NCBI GenBank assembly: GCA_029777855.1
Contig: JAKORL010000053.1
Coordinates: 1 to 54,774, forward strand
Direction: 5' to 3'
DNA length: 54,774 nt
Origin: Pseudomonadota bacterium
Lineage (GTDB): Bacteria > Pseudomonadota > Gammaproteobacteria > JAIEPX01
The position numbers and the translations under genes are program-made. Below the pieces are notes generated by a model. It did not search any database. It was not told the origin of the DNA and was given only the letters and a program-made list of their open reading frames with translations. Below are positions 44,361-54,528 of this stretch, one piece after another. Each line of letters starts with the position of its first letter. The stretch's first letter is position 1.

Positions 44361-45785
44361 TTACAAATCGGTCACAGTACCTTCAAACACTTCTGCAGCC
44401 AACATCACTGTTTCGCCTAATGTTGGATGAGGATGAATGGTCAACGCAATATCTTCCGCATCGCAACCCATTTCAATCGCCAAAGCAATTTCACAAATTA
44501 AATCACCGGCATTAGTTCCAGTAATTCCACCGCCTAAAATACGTTTGGTGTCTGGATCAAACAATAATTTGGTGAGACCTTCACTACGGCCCATACTTAA
44601 TGAACGACCATTGGCAAGCCATGGAAATACACCTTTTCCATATTTAATGCCTTTGGCTTTAGCTTCAGTTTCTGTTAGACCTGCCCATGCCACTTCAGGA
44701 TCAGTGTATGCAACCGACGGAATACATTTAGGATCGAAAACATGTTTTTTGCCGGCAATCACTTCAGCGGCAAGATGTCCTTCCGGCACGGCTTTATGCG
44801 CCAACATAGGATTACCAACAATATCTCCAATAGCAAAAATATGGGCAACGTTAGTGCGTTGTTGATTATCTACGGTGATAAATCCTCGTTGATCTACAGA
44901 AACCCCCGCTTTTTCTATTGCTACTTGATCACTATTAGGACGACGTCCGACTGATTGTAAAATGTAATCAAATCTTTGAGGCTCAGCAGGCGCATTTTTA
45001 CCCTCGAATTTAACATATAAACCGTCTTTATTCGCTTCAACAGCAGTCACTTTTGTTTCAAGCATAATGCTCTTGAATCTTTTTTCCATGCGTTTATGCA
45101 ATGGAGCGACGAGATCTTTATCTGCACCTGGCATTAATTGATCCATTAATTCTACAACATGAATTTCAGCACCCAGCGCATCATAGACAGTACCCATTTC
45201 CAGCCCGATAATACCGCCACCCAGAATTAATAATTTACAATTTAATTCAGGTAATTCGAGCGCACCCGTTGAATCAATAATGCGATCATCTTTAGGCATA
45301 AAAGGTAAAGCAATTGGACGTGAGCCCGCAGCAATGATGCACTGTTTAAATTGCACTATTGTTTTTTCTGAATCTTTAACCACTTCAATTTCGTTGGGAC
45401 TAATAAATTTACCTGTTCCACGAATAACCGTCACTTTTCGTTTTTTTGCCAACATATCAAGGCCACCGGTTAATCGTTTAACAACGGTGTTTTTCCAAGC
45501 CCGCAATTTATCCGCATCAATTTTAGGTTTGCCAAAATCAATTCCGTGCGCAGCCATTTCTTGAGCTTCTGTTAAAACTTTTGCAATATGTAAATACGCT
45601 TTTGATGGAATACAACCTACATTCAAACATACGCCACCTAGAGCATCACCATCATCGATCATCGCCACACTTTTACCAGAACCCTCTTCCTTAAATAAAT
45701 CCGCTGCACGATAAGCCGCCGAATAACCTCCTGGCCCAGCACCTAATACAACGAGATCAACATTTATTGTGTTACTAGCAGGCAT
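44361..45785 (-). CDS. lpdA: Dihydrolipoamide dehydrogenase (E3)
   Basis: A 474-residue FAD enzyme that reoxidises lipoyl groups of the pyruvate and 2-oxoglutarate dehydrogenase complexes and makes NADH. FAD loop VVLGAGPGGYSAA, redox disulfide GGVCLNVGCIPSK, NAD loop ILGGGIIGLEMG, and C-terminal catalytic HPHPTLGE. The start is ATG 45785, with GGGAG 8 bp upstream; a longer frame opening at TTG 45800 overlaps aceF. Only 5 bp separate it from the aceF stop. Confidence 0.97.
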   Translation of the reverse strand: MPASNTINVDLVVLGAGPGGYSAAYRAADLFKEEGSGKSVAMIDDGDALGGVCLNVGCIPSKAYLHIAKVLTEAQEMAAHGIDFGKPKIDADKLRAWKNTVVKRLTGGLDMLAKKRKVTVIRGTGKFISPNEIEVVKDSEKTIVQFKQCIIAAGSRPIALPFMPKDDRIIDSTGALELPELNCKLLILGGGIIGLEMGTVYDALGAEIHVVELMDQLMPGADKDLVAPLHKRMEKRFKSIMLETKVTAVEANKDGLYVKFEGKNAPAEPQRFDYILQSVGRRPNSDQVAIEKAGVSVDQRGFITVDNQQRTNVAHIFAIGDIVGNPMLAHKAVPEGHLAAEVIAGKKHVFDPKCIPSVAYTDPEVAWAGLTETEAKAKGIKYGKGVFPWLANGRSLSMGRSEGLTKLLFDPDTKRILGGGITGTNAGDLICEIALAIEMGCDAEDIALTIHPHPTLGETVMLAAEVFEGTVTDL

Positions 45786-45790
45786 ATTTT

Positions 45791-47359
45791 TTACTCCCAA
45801 TTTTGTTCAGACAAACGATTCACAACATCCACCATAAATCGTGCTCCATCAGCGCCATCAACGACACGATGATCGTATGATAAAGATAATGGCAACATAA
45901 GACGTGGCACAAATTCATCATTTTCATAAACGGGTTTCATCGATGAACGTGAAACCCCTAGAATTGCAACATCAGGCGCTTTTACGATCGGAGTAAACGC
46001 AGTCCCTCCGATACCACCCAAGCTTGAAATCGTAAAACAACTTCCCGCCATTTCAACAGGTGTTAATCCTTTTTCGCGCGCTTTAGCGCTTATTTTTGCA
46101 AGCTCATCCGCCAATGTAAAAACATCTTTTTGATCAACATCGCGAATAACCGGAACCACTAAACCATTAGGCGTATCAACCGCAATTCCTAAGTGAAAAT
46201 ATTTTTTCATTACTAAATTCTCACCCGATTCATCGAGTGAACTATTAAAAATCGGGTAAGCTTTTAAACTTGCAACAACGGCTTTCATAATATAAATAAG
46301 CGGTGTTAATTTAACGCCTTTTTCAGCAGCAGCGACTGATTGTTCTTTTCGAAATTTTTCTAATTCAGTAATATCGGCTTCACCGAATTGTGTAACATGC
46401 GGAATCGTTACCCAAGAACGGTGTACGTTGGCACCCGTTAATTTTTTAATTTTATTCAAAGGCTGAATTTCGATAGAACCAAATTTCGCAAAATCCACTT
46501 TCTGTGCAGGAATTAAATCTATTCCAACACCACCCCGTGGTTTTGCTAATTCACCACGCACAAATGCTTGTACATCTTCTTTAAGAATACGACCTTTAGC
46601 GCCCGATCCTTTTACCAAACGTAAATCAACTCCAAATTCACGTGCAATACGTCGAACACTAGGACTTGCATGAACATTAGCACCCGCAGGTGTTACTGGC
46701 AAAATTTCTCGTGTTGCAAGCGGTACAGATGAAATACTCGGTGCAGATTGAGGAATAGATGCAGATGGCAGCGCTTTGCTTTGAGTTTTTGATGCTGCAG
46801 TAGTCGCAGCAATTTCTGCACTGGCTAAAATAACAGCCACTGCATCTCCCTCTGAAACTTTAGCACCGACATTCACCAAAATTTCAGTGACTTTACCTGA
46901 AAACGGCGAGGGAATATCCATCGTGGCTTTTTCACCTTCTACGGTAATTAAAGCATCTTCTTTTTTAACTTCATTTCCAACCGCAACATGAATTTGAATG
47001 ACATTGACATTAGCAGCACCACCAATATCCGGAATTAATACCTTTTGTGGCGATGTCGTAGTTGTTTGAGATGAAGCTGTTGATGTGGGAGATGTGTTTT
47101 TTGTTTCTTTTGCTTCGTTACTCTCGCTCACTTCGATTGATGCAATTAAATTTCCCTCGCTGATCTTATCGCCCACTTTTACTTGCACGCTGACAATTTT
47201 ACCGGCAAAAGGCGAAGGAATTTCCATCGTGGCTTTATCACCTTCCAAAGTGATCAATGCATCATCTTTTGCAACAACATCACCTGGTTTGACAGAAACC
47301 TCAATGACGTCAACATTTGTTGCACCACCAATATCGGGTACGGTTATTTCCTTTATCAT
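45791..47359 (-). CDS. aceF: Dihydrolipoyl acetyltransferase (E2 of pyruvate dehydrogenase)
   Basis: A 522-residue core enzyme. Two lipoyl domains carry the lipoylated lysines in [12 protein letters not shown] (about 42) and [12 protein letters not shown] (about 148). They are followed by Ala/Pro/Ser-rich linkers, a peripheral-subunit-binding domain ([18 protein letters not shown], about 228) and the catalytic domain, ending [13 protein letters not shown]. coli has three lipoyl domains; two is common elsewhere. Middle gene of aceE-aceF-lpdA. Confidence 0.97.
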   Translation of the reverse strand: MIKEITVPDIGGATNVDVIEVSVKPGDVVAKDDALITLEGDKATMEIPSPFAGKIVSVQVKVGDKISEGNLIASIEVSESNEAKETKNTSPTSTASSQTTTTSPQKVLIPDIGGAANVNVIQIHVAVGNEVKKEDALITVEGEKATMDIPSPFSGKVTEILVNVGAKVSEGDAVAVILASAEIAATTAASKTQSKALPSASIPQSAPSISSVPLATREILPVTPAGANVHASPSVRRIAREFGVDLRLVKGSGAKGRILKEDVQAFVRGELAKPRGGVGIDLIPAQKVDFAKFGSIEIQPLNKIKKLTGANVHRSWVTIPHVTQFGEADITELEKFRKEQSVAAAEKGVKLTPLIYIMKAVVASLKAYPIFNSSLDESGENLVMKKYFHLGIAVDTPNGLVVPVIRDVDQKDVFTLADELAKISAKAREKGLTPVEMAGSCFTISSLGGIGGTAFTPIVKAPDVAILGVSRSSMKPVYENDEFVPRLMLPLSLSYDHRVVDGADGARFMVDVVNRLSEQNWE

Positions 47360-47380
47360 TAGCTTACTCCACCCTTCCCA

Positions 47381-50035
47381 TTACATTGTTACTGGATTTT
47401 GTTTAGCGGGATCAACACCCCACTTCGTCATAGCACGTTGTACTGCAGCAGAATCCACTTTACCTTCACGACATAATGCACTCATAGCCGCAGCCGCAAT
47501 CGCTTTTGCATCTACCTCAAAGAAATGACGAAGATTTTGACGAGTATCACTACGCCCATAACCATCTGTACCCAACACCGTATAATCATCCGGCACATAG
47601 GCACGTATTTGATCCACAAAACTACGTACATAATCGGTTGCAGCAATCACAGGCCCTGGATATGCCGCCAACGTTTTTGTAACAAAACTCAATGTTGGAT
47701 TTTTTTCAGGATGTAACCGATTTTCTCGTTCGTGAAGCATAGCCTCACGCGCCAATTCTGTAAAACTGGTCACACTCCATACGTTGGCGTCAATATTTTC
47801 TTCACTCAATAATTCTGCAGCTTTTTCTGCTTCACGCAAAATGGCACCACACGATAATAAATTAACGTGATGTGATTTTTTTCCACTGGCTGGTCGGAAT
47901 AAATACATCCCTTTAATAATTCCCTCTTCCACACCCGAGGGCATCGCGGGATGAGAATAATTTTCGTTCATGACGGTAACATAATAAAAAACATCTTCTT
48001 GTTCAGTCACCATTCGCCGCATACCATCACGAATAATCACGGCTAATTCATAGGCATATGTAGGATCATAACTCACACAATTAGGAATTAATGCAGACAT
48101 CACATGACTATGACCATCCGTGTGTTGCAAACCTTCTCCAGCCAATGTTGTGCGTCCTGCAGTTGCGCCGAGCAAAAATCCTCGCGCGCGCATATCACCT
48201 GCGGCCCATGCTAAATCCATAACACGCTGAAATCCAAACATAGAATAATAAATATAAAATGGAATCATAGGCACACTATTTGTACTATACGATGTTGCAG
48301 CAGCAATCCATGTTGCAAATCCACCGGCTTCGCAAATACCTTCTTGCATATATTGCCCATCTTTTTTCTCGCGATACGACATTACTTGGTCTTTATCAAC
48401 GGGCTCATACAATTGCCCATTGGGCGAATAAATACCAATTTGACGAAACAATCCTTCCATACCAAACGTACGCGATTCATCAGGAACGATAGGCACGATA
48501 TTTTGTTTTACTGAAGGTTCTTTCAGTAATACACCTAAAATTCGAACAAAAGCCATCGTTGTAGAAATATGCCGATCTCCAGAATCCTCCAATAAAGCAG
48601 AAAACTTTTCGAGGGCAGGCACTTCTAATTTAGGACACTCTTTTGAACGATGCGGCAAAAAGCCACCCAGCTCTTTCCGACGTTGGTGTAAATATTGCAT
48701 TTCAGGAGCATCATCACCGGGTTTAAGATAGGATAATTTAGAGACATCTCCTTCGACTATAGGAATATCAAAACGTCGTGTGAAAGCCAATAAATCTTCG
48801 GTAGACATTTTCTTTTGTTGGTGAGTAATATTTAATCCTTCACCAGCCGCTCCCATACCATAGCCTTTTACTGTTTGTGCTAAAATAACAACAGGCCCTT
48901 GTTGATACGCCATCGCTGCATGATAGGCCGCATAAACTTTTTGTAAATCATGTCCACCACGATTTAATTGCAATAATTCTTCATCACTTAAATCAGCAAC
49001 AAGTGCTTTTAATTCTGGTGTATTAAAAAAGTGTTCACGGAAATAAGCGCCATCATTCACAACATAATTTTGCATTTCACCATCAACACAATTTACCATG
49101 CGTTGCTCTAATATTCCTTGAGTGTCTTTGGCCAAAATAGCATCCCAACGACTTCCCCATAAAACTTTTATAACATGCCAACCAGCCCCTTTAAAAATTC
49201 CTTCTAATTCTTGTACAACTTTACTATTTCCTCGAACTGGTCCATCAAGGCGCTGCAAATTACAATTGATTACAAAAATAAGATTATTTAAATGTTCACG
49301 TGCTGCAATAGATAAAGCACCTACCGATTCAGGCTCATCCATTTCACCATCACCACAAAAAACCCACACGTGACGATTTTTATTATCGACCAAACCTCGA
49401 TTACCTAAATAATTCAAAAACCGGGCCTGATAAATGGCTTGGAGTGGCCCTAAACCCATAGACACAGTCGGAAACTGCCAAAAATTTGGCATCAACCATG
49501 GATGAGGATAAGACGATAAGCCTTTACCTCCTACTTCTTGTCGGAAGTTATCAAGCTCTTCAGCACTAATACGACCTTCTAAATAAGCACGCGCATAAAT
49601 TCCAGGGGATGCATGCCCCTGAATAAAAAGTAAATCGCCGAGAAAATCCCCATGTCGAGCACGAAAAAAATGATTAAAGCCCACTTCATATAAGGTAGAG
49701 GCTGAGGCATAGGTCGCGATGTGGCCGCCCAATTCAGCGGCACGTTTACCACCTCGCAGCACAATGGCCTTTGCATTCCAGCGTATAAGCGCTTGTAAGC
49801 GTTCAGCCAATCCCCCATCATCCGGAATTTTTGCCTCATCTGTGACACGAATGGTATTCAAATAAGGCGTATTAATTGCCCCTTGACCAGCCGCTACATT
49901 CACCCGAGAAGCCAGCAAACTTACCAAAAACCGTGCACGTTCGGACCCTTCCTCGCGCAAAACAGATGCCAATGCTTCCAGCCATTCTTGCGTTTCTAAG
50001 GGATCGTTATCAACCATCATGGGTGAATCAGTCAT
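47381..50035 (-). CDS. aceE: Pyruvate dehydrogenase E1 component
   Basis: An 884-residue homodimeric E1 that decarboxylates pyruvate with thiamine diphosphate and passes the acetyl group to AceF. Length matches E. coli AceE (887). TPP/Mg motif GDGEMDEPESVGAL and the later NCNLQRLDGPVRGN are present; EGLQHTDGHSHV and ICEAGGFATWIAAATSY mark the C-terminal half. First gene of the operon; no pdhR regulator is next to it. The 5' region is crossed by repeats rather than a gene. Confidence 0.97.
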   Translation of the reverse strand: MTDSPMMVDNDPLETQEWLEALASVLREEGSERARFLVSLLASRVNVAAGQGAINTPYLNTIRVTDEAKIPDDGGLAERLQALIRWNAKAIVLRGGKRAAELGGHIATYASASTLYEVGFNHFFRARHGDFLGDLLFIQGHASPGIYARAYLEGRISAEELDNFRQEVGGKGLSSYPHPWLMPNFWQFPTVSMGLGPLQAIYQARFLNYLGNRGLVDNKNRHVWVFCGDGEMDEPESVGALSIAAREHLNNLIFVINCNLQRLDGPVRGNSKVVQELEGIFKGAGWHVIKVLWGSRWDAILAKDTQGILEQRMVNCVDGEMQNYVVNDGAYFREHFFNTPELKALVADLSDEELLQLNRGGHDLQKVYAAYHAAMAYQQGPVVILAQTVKGYGMGAAGEGLNITHQQKKMSTEDLLAFTRRFDIPIVEGDVSKLSYLKPGDDAPEMQYLHQRRKELGGFLPHRSKECPKLEVPALEKFSALLEDSGDRHISTTMAFVRILGVLLKEPSVKQNIVPIVPDESRTFGMEGLFRQIGIYSPNGQLYEPVDKDQVMSYREKKDGQYMQEGICEAGGFATWIAAATSYSTNSVPMIPFYIYYSMFGFQRVMDLAWAAGDMRARGFLLGATAGRTTLAGEGLQHTDGHSHVMSALIPNCVSYDPTYAYELAVIIRDGMRRMVTEQEDVFYYVTVMNENYSHPAMPSGVEEGIIKGMYLFRPASGKKSHHVNLLSCGAILREAEKAAELLSEENIDANVWSVTSFTELAREAMLHERENRLHPEKNPTLSFVTKTLAAYPGPVIAATDYVRSFVDQIRAYVPDDYTVLGTDGYGRSDTRQNLRHFFEVDAKAIAAAAMSALCREGKVDSAAVQRAMTKWGVDPAKQNPVTM

Positions 50036-50840
50036 ATCTTACGTCTCTTCATTCTTTGAAAAGAGGCTATGATACTGATATTTGAAGGAACATGAAAGGG
50101 GCGCATGAAGAGGCAAGAGGGGGTCAAATCTCCATTTAATGATTTCAGGGTTTAATAATTCTCATTGACAATGTGTGAAATCCATTAATTTCAAAAATAC
50201 GAATATCATTTCTATTTTACATCCTTAAAATGAGGTCATGACTAGACCGTTGAGGTAAGGTGTCAAAGTAAGGAGCTCAGCTCTTGGGAGCCTTCTTATG
50301 ATTATCAGATCTAAGATTTATGCATGTATAAATCTTAGATCTGACACCTTACTTAATCAAGCTGTAACTACAACAGGTCGACGAGTTCGCCAAGCATTTA
50401 TTGCCTCTGAAGGCCATACTTTTACATCACGGGGTCAGGCATACAAGTTTGCATTCCGACAAATATCACAGCTGGATATATCAAATAGCCTACTCTTAAA
50501 AAGATGGTATAAGTGCAATCGATCGATAGGTGATATCATTCGTTTATGACAGAGCATCAAAATGAAAAAACTACGATTTTGATCGGCAGTTCAGCTTTCT
50601 GAGTATTACATCGGTAATGATGATAAGAACCCAGCCTTCATTAGCTGATCTGTAAAAAAACAACTTTGTATGTGGCAAATAGCCTCACTTTTCAAATAAA
50701 GATTAATAAACGTTTTTGAAACATTAAGAGTGCTGGATGCAAGCATGCATGCCTGACCCTAACGGCGACATTTGATAAACACATTGACATTTTTATTATT
50801 TTATGGCAGAATCAATCTATACTGACCAGGAGAAATGTGA
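50036..50840. other. Repeat-bearing gap between aceE and the F-box/ankyrin gene
   Basis: It holds a solo repeat fragment (GGGGGTCAAATCT at 50119-50131), the nested palindrome at 50255-50352, and an 83-codon plus-strand frame (50298-50549) that begins within the palindrome. That frame has no ribosome site or known family and may be a decayed gene end (VRQAFIASEGHTFTSRGQAY). The rest shows nothing recognised. Confidence 0.5.
50255..50352. repeat. Nested palindromic repeat, same family as 43357-43459
   Basis: Outer arms GTAAGGTGTCA (50255-50265) and TGACACCTTAC (50342-50352) are exact complements. Inside, CAGATCTAAGATTTAT (50306-50321) pairs perfectly with 50328-50343 around a 6-base loop. The core GTCAGATCTAAGATT resembles the bioC-side repeat. 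The overlap of outer and inner right arms suggests that two copies were merged or rearranged. Confidence 0.75.
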
Positions 50841-52919
50841 ATGACTACCATAAATTATGAAAATTTATCACTAACAAAGCCCTCGGATGCTAAAAGTGTC
50901 ACATCCGATACATTGGCGACCGACCCTTGCCAAATTTTGCCAACGGAGATATTTCAAAAGGTATTAGGCTATCTCAATCCATATGCTTTAGCTCAAGCAA
51001 GGCTTGTAAGCACTAGCTGGCGAAGCAATAATCCTATCAGGAATAGTCACCTTTGGAGAGCCAATTTTTTTCACCATTTTCCCATTTATTTTAGCGAGCT
51101 AAAACAGCAAGGAAAATCCTTGCCACACTCTATGCAGGAATTTGAGTTACAAGAACGCAATGAATTATCCTATAGACCCTATGGCAATGATAGTCTTCGG
51201 TATACACATTCACGATCTGTAAAAAAACTATTTATGGCTTGCAAAGAAGGCGATATGGCAGAGATTGCTAAATTAATTCACAACCTGAAGGCCAGCGATT
51301 TAGAGAAAAGAGATCGAACCGGCCGAACTCCTCTCCATTATGCTTTTACACGCGGACACCAAAGTCTCTGTGATATGCTGTATCATAATCTTACCGTTGA
51401 TCATGTAAATCAAAAACAGAAAATTAAATTTGCTATAGAATGTTACCAGGGACCAGAGATAATCCTTTCCTTGTTCGAAACTGAGGGCCTGAATTTAGAT
51501 GAGCCTGTTTGGGGAGATGAAACTGCTTTGACATTATCAATAGAGAGTATTCAATATAAAACTGTCGATGCATTATTAAGCGCAGGTGCCGACGTGAATA
51601 AACCAGGTGCATTTAGACTCCCACCTCTTGCTTATGCCATTAAATCCAATTGCGATGAGATTGTCCAGCGTGTGTTAGCTGAAAACCCCAATCTTGACGC
51701 AAAATGTATTATCTTTCATGCTGCTGATTCAGGTAACTGTGAGCTAGTTAGAACATTGCATCAACGTGGTGCAAATCTTAATCAATTAAGCGATTACCAT
51801 GAACCAGCGGTTTATTATGCCGTGCGCGATGGAAAGGTAGCCATGACTGAATGTTTAGTCTCTTTGGGAGCTAATATAGAGAGTATAAACTTTGAATGCT
51901 ACGATTATCGTCAGAATTACTATAAAATGAAAGAGACGGGTAAAATTATTCTTTTAGCGTGGCTTAATAATTATATTCAAAACATTGCCCCAGATATATG
52001 CAATGCGGCTTTAGCCCTAAAAAAAGTATTAACTGAAAATGCGCCCTGCAATACTCTCTTTTCTCTTGATGTTGATCTATATTACAGCAATCCACAGTTA
52101 TCTCGAATTGTGAAAGGTGCAATACATTTAGGGCTCATTAATCAGGGTATAAACGACATTGCAACTGAGTCTGAAAGATTAAAAAAATTATCCCCTGAAA
52201 ATCTGCATTTTCTGGCAACTATGCTCAAAAGTAAACGTTTTACAGTACTGTGTTCTGAACAATTCCTGATTGACCAAGGATTGTTGTATGCAGTGGAAAA
52301 CAAGCATCTTGGATTAGCTGAATGCCTAATTACCTTAGGAGCTAACCTTCTCATTAAAGATTCAGAGGGCAAAGACCTCATCCAATTGGCGTGCGAAATT
52401 TTAAATCTACCCCTATTGGAATTACTAGTAAATTCCAATGTCCCTCTACCAGATGAAGTGCTATGTGACACTGTTATCTATTACTCCCAAACGAAGGTTA
52501 AAAGATCTTTATTACATTTTTTGATCATGGTTATGGGTGAGAAAAGACAGGATTGTCCCGAGATAGTGGCATTCCTACTCAAGAAAGGAATGGATTTCAA
52601 CTCGGTGGATGAATGGGGATTTACTCCACTTCACTATGCCTGTCGATGGGGTTTGATCAATTTAGTCAATCAACTTCTTGAACAAGGAGCTCCATTAGAA
52701 ACAAAGAGCTCAAAAGGATATACTCCATTACACACCGCTTGCTATAATGGGCACATAAACATCGTTAAAGCTCTAGTAGCAAAAGGAGCGGACACTGAGA
52801 CTACCAATAATGATGGCGAGAGCCTAATTGAAAGTGCCTGCGAAGGGCGACACGTTAAGGTAGCAGAGTATCTTATAACCCACGCAAAACAGAGTGAACA
52901 AGATAGTTGCCTATATTGA
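50841..52919 (+). CDS. F-box and ankyrin-repeat protein, probable host-directed effector
   Basis: A 692-residue protein. An F-box lies at about 30-75 (LPTEIFQKVLGYLNPYALAQ, then RLVSTSWR); in eukaryotes this binds Skp1 and brings targets to the SCF ubiquitin ligase. Ankyrin repeats follow at about 150-180 (DRTGRTPLHYAFTRGHQSL), 225-355, 475-530 and 590-685 (GFTPLHYACRWGLINLV, GYTPLHTACYNGHINIV), with degenerate helices between. There is no signal peptide. The layout matches Legionella F-box/ankyrin effectors such as AnkB, but is much longer. AGGAG lies 10 bp upstream. Delivery by a type IV system is inferred; no such genes are here. Confidence 0.88.
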   Translation: MTTINYENLSLTKPSDAKSVTSDTLATDPCQILPTEIFQKVLGYLNPYALAQARLVSTSWRSNNPIRNSHLWRANFFHHFPIYFSELKQQGKSLPHSMQEFELQERNELSYRPYGNDSLRYTHSRSVKKLFMACKEGDMAEIAKLIHNLKASDLEKRDRTGRTPLHYAFTRGHQSLCDMLYHNLTVDHVNQKQKIKFAIECYQGPEIILSLFETEGLNLDEPVWGDETALTLSIESIQYKTVDALLSAGADVNKPGAFRLPPLAYAIKSNCDEIVQRVLAENPNLDAKCIIFHAADSGNCELVRTLHQRGANLNQLSDYHEPAVYYAVRDGKVAMTECLVSLGANIESINFECYDYRQNYYKMKETGKIILLAWLNNYIQNIAPDICNAALALKKVLTENAPCNTLFSLDVDLYYSNPQLSRIVKGAIHLGLINQGINDIATESERLKKLSPENLHFLATMLKSKRFTVLCSEQFLIDQGLLYAVENKHLGLAECLITLGANLLIKDSEGKDLIQLACEILNLPLLELLVNSNVPLPDEVLCDTVIYYSQTKVKRSLLHFLIMVMGEKRQDCPEIVAFLLKKGMDFNSVDEWGFTPLHYACRWGLINLVNQLLEQGAPLETKSSKGYTPLHTACYNGHINIVKALVAKGADTETTNNDGESLIESACEGRHVKVAEYLITHAKQSEQDSCLY

Positions 52920-53455
52920 ATTACCAAAAAACCAAGTTCAGGAAAAGCGCAAAAATACGGCGCTTTCCCTGAAAGAAGTGCGTTATCATACCTGTTTGAT
53001 CAAAAAACAAGATAGCACCTTTAAATTCATCAAAAAAGATTCTCAGCTCATATAACAAAGATGCTGAAGTCCTTGTTCGAGGTAAATCTAGATTAGCAGT
53101 ACAACGAGATGGATAAATGGAAAATTTATTCAAAACAGGCATCGGTGTCTGATTGTGAAGCTGAGTCGGATTTTAAAGTAAGGTCCTTAGTTACAAGCTG
53201 GATTCGCCTAAAAATAGTATCAACTCAATGTTGTGATTTATGAAAAAATACTCGTGTTGAGATAAACATAAAGATGGTGCCTAATATATGACTTAAAATA
53301 GGCGACAAGAAATAGACACCACCGTTTTGATGATTCCGGACCAAACCTATTTTCCAAATCCTGCTTTAACTATCGCAGCACCAATCATGGGGCCGATCAA
53401 AGCATCTGAAGAACTAATACCCCTATATTGGCTGCACCACCACTTCTGATCATTC
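52920..53455. other. Decayed intergenic stretch
   Basis: No intact gene. The first half (52930-53140) has coding-like text interrupted in all frames and I cannot name it. The second half includes a minus-strand remnant like a phosphate permease (listed separately). It borders the IS91 remnant, which fits a rearranged region. Confidence 0.5.
53228..53400 (-). pseudogene. Remnant resembling a PiT-family phosphate permease
   Basis: Reading across frames on the minus strand gives MIGAAIVKAGFGK, VWSGIIKTVVSI and LSPILSHILGTIFMFIS. The order resembles the loop-helix in PiT permeases (KAG ... VWSGVIKT ... SPLLGFLLG). Stops and frame changes separate the pieces, so it cannot be functional. The match is from memory of the family and not aligned. 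Confidence 0.4.
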
Positions 53456-54316
53456 TTGCCAAACAAAATAACCTATTTTTGTTTGCCAGGAATCTCTCTC
53501 TTGAACTGCAGTGCTCCTCCCATTTACAAACGCCGCAATCGGCAGGCCAGTGTTCCCTATCAGGTTGTTCAAAACACTTTTTTAAAGTGGTTAAGTAATT
53601 ATTCATTAAGGCATGATGAGATTCTTCTTGCCTGTGTGGAGAAGGAATTTAAAAGCTATTTTAAATGCCGCATTCTCACCCATGCTTTCGCCAGAGCCTA
53701 CTGTGCAAGCTGCGGCTCTGATTTTATTGTGGGATTTAGTTGTAAGAAAAGGGGCTTTTGCCCCTCTTGTAACACCAAGCACATGATCTTTATCACGACA
53801 CATCTTCTCGAAAAAGTCTTGCCTAAATTACCACTACAGCAATGGATGCTATCTGTTCCTAAATGGCGGCGTTAGCAAGCCAGGTGTTACGGATATTTAT
53901 GAGTGAAATTGAAAATCAACTGATTAGATCCTGTAATGGGATTACGAGTGATACTAAATTAGGTGCCGTGAGTTTTATCCAGCGTTTTGGTTCGCGATTA
54001 AATTTGCCCATCCATTTTCATTGTGTGGTCTTTGATGGTGTGTTTTATACAGATCAGAAAGGAATCCTACAGTTTTCTGATGTCACCCAGTTTGCGAATG
54101 AATATTATAGACCCGACACTGCAGCAAGTCTGATTTTGCAGGCCTCTCTTCAGATCGAAGCTGCCGCTAGCCAGTTAATACTGAAATCGCCACCGAAAGC
54201 AGGGGCAAAACTTGGCGAGATTAATAGCAAAGGTGTATGAGGTGGATCCATTAAAGTGTGAAAGCTGTGGTGGGGAGATGAAGTTAATCGCATTTATTAG
54301 AGATTCGATATCATGA
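53456..54316 (+). pseudogene. Frameshifted IS91-family (HUH/Y2) transposase remnant
   Basis: Three frames carry pieces of one transposase. Frame 1 (53456-53875) has the N-terminal zinc-binding region (CASCGSDFIVGFSCKKRGFC then PSCNTKH). Frame 2 (53863-54240) has the HUH motif region (LPIHFHCVVFDGVF). Frame 3 (about 54212-54316) has the C-terminal VYEVDPLKCESCGGEMKLIA. Compared with full-length IS91 transposases (about 400-500 residues), the catalytic tyrosine region between frames 2 and 3 is missing. The element is dead; no terminal oriIS/terIS was found. Confidence 0.8.
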
Positions 54317-54528
54317 GATTGAGCTAAATAATTGACGTTAGAAAGTATTCGAAATGAAAGAATTTCGTGACGAATTGTTTTGTTGCCCCTGACGCTTGAA
54401 GGAAAATCTTCGTATTTTTTAAAAAAGTGCCTTTGAAATTCTTATAAATCTGTATCGTAACTATTTTGATTGTGCCGCTTCTAGTTATCGTTGTATAATC
54501 TTACTTCTAATATAGCTTGAGTAAAAAG

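Noticed and set aside
50298..50549. 83-codon plus-strand frame upstream of the F-box gene
   Set aside because: It begins inside a palindromic repeat, has no ribosome site and no known family. Kept only as a note in the intergenic entry.
53397..53606. 69-codon minus-strand frame
   Set aside because: Antisense to the IS91 remnant; the similarity to a transposase on the plus strand explains its composition. Its end may overlap the permease remnant.
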